Shown here in pieces: positions 5,952 to 6,112 of a DNA stretch of 6,112 nt. The notes under the pieces were generated by a model. That model was not told the origin of the DNA. It saw only the letters and a list, made by a program, of their open reading frames with translations, and made no database searches. Source of the DNA: Deltaproteobacteria bacterium (GTDB lineage: Bacteria > Desulfobacterota > DSM-4660 > Desulfatiglandales > Desulfatiglandaceae); assembly GCA_011051075.1 (NCBI GenBank), contig DREN01000052.1:1-6112 (forward strand), in the 5' to 3' direction. Each line of letters opens with the position of its first letter. The first letter of the stretch is position 1. Made by a program: the position numbers and the translations under genes.

Positions 5952-5980
5952 TCAATAATGCAGTAAAGAATGTTTGTCAA
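5952..5980 (-). promoter_or_regulatory. Predicted sigma-70 promoter for the rhodanese-like/60-aa unit
   Basis: On the - strand a consensus -35 TTGACA (5975-5980) is followed by a 17-bp spacer and TATTGA (5952-5957) as a weak -10. The surroundings are AT-rich. Transcription would start near 5945, giving a leader of about 99 nt that contains the 10-bp inverted repeat. Confidence 0.55.
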
Positions 5981-6005
5981 TAAAAAATCAGTGCTTTTAT
6001 GACAA
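5974..6005. promoter_or_regulatory. Dyad TTGTCA-N20-TGACAA over the -35 region: possible operator or second promoter
   Basis: TTGTCA (5974-5979) and TGACAA (6000-6005) are perfect inverted copies. The symmetry extends inward as ATAAAA against TTTTA with one bulged base, about 11 paired positions in all. It covers the -35 element of the promoter above, where a repressor or activator could bind. On the - strand TTGTCA at 6000-6005 also lies 17 bp before another TATTGA (5977-5982), so a second, overlapping promoter is an alternative reading. Confidence 0.35.
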
Positions 6006-6112
6006 CAGGTCTTTCATCTGGGTCCGGCCCTCAAATGCCCGTTCATATGGGGATGATCCGGCTGGCGCCATTTTAATGCTGGCAAACCGGGAGTAAAGAG
6101 ACGGGACCTGAC
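5997..6112 (-). CDS. Possible C-terminal tail of a gene entering from the right edge
   Basis: One - strand frame is open from the window edge for 37 codons and ends in TAA at 5997-5999. It reads, in part, VPSLYSRFASIKMAP and SSPYERAFEGRTQMKDLLS, a protein-like composition. I do not recognise a family. Another - strand frame is open for 32 codons from the edge, so openness alone is weak support. If real, the stop overlaps the outer half-site of the promoter dyad. It could equally be an intergenic repeat. Confidence 0.3.
   Translation of the reverse strand, partial: QVPSLYSRFASIKMAPAGSSPYERAFEGRTQMKDLLS

Overview
The window looks like ordinary chromosomal DNA of a Gram-negative bacterium. Coding DNA is moderately GC-rich and the one clear promoter region is AT-rich. 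A BamD-type outer-membrane lipoprotein shows an outer membrane. The recA-alaS pair, the Cys-rich AlaS type and a secreted rhodanese-like protein suggest a deltaproteobacterium (Desulfobacterota, perhaps a sulfate reducer). That placement is inference from gene style, not from a marker search.

Left half, + strand: the 3' part of recA (2-883, about 49 N-terminal codons missing), then a 91-bp G-rich, repeat-like spacer, then complete alaS (975-3635). No recX lies between them. Right half, - strand, read from the right edge: a possible C-terminal tail of a gene entering from outside (5997-6112); an AT-rich promoter region with a dyad over the -35 element (5952-6005); a leader of about 100 nt with a perfect 10-bp inverted repeat (5899-5933); a secreted rhodanese-like protein lacking the catalytic Cys (5226-5846); a tightly coupled 60-residue protein of unknown function (5032-5214); a 288-bp structured GC-rich spacer; thioredoxin trxA (4420-4743); an intrinsic-terminator-like hairpin; and bamD (3597-4328). 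bamD and alaS converge and overlap by 39 bp at their 3' ends.

Most genes are housekeeping: recombination and SOS (RecA), tRNA charging (AlaS), thiol-disulfide reduction (TrxA) and outer-membrane protein assembly (BamD). The least understood part is the rhodanese-like/60-aa gene pair with its structured leader. A second interesting spot is the trxA-bamD junction, where the terminator's 3' arm can pair instead with a sequence just before the bamD start. I see no CRISPR array, transposase, rRNA or recognisable tRNA. Nothing here is clearly a new defence or mobile system.
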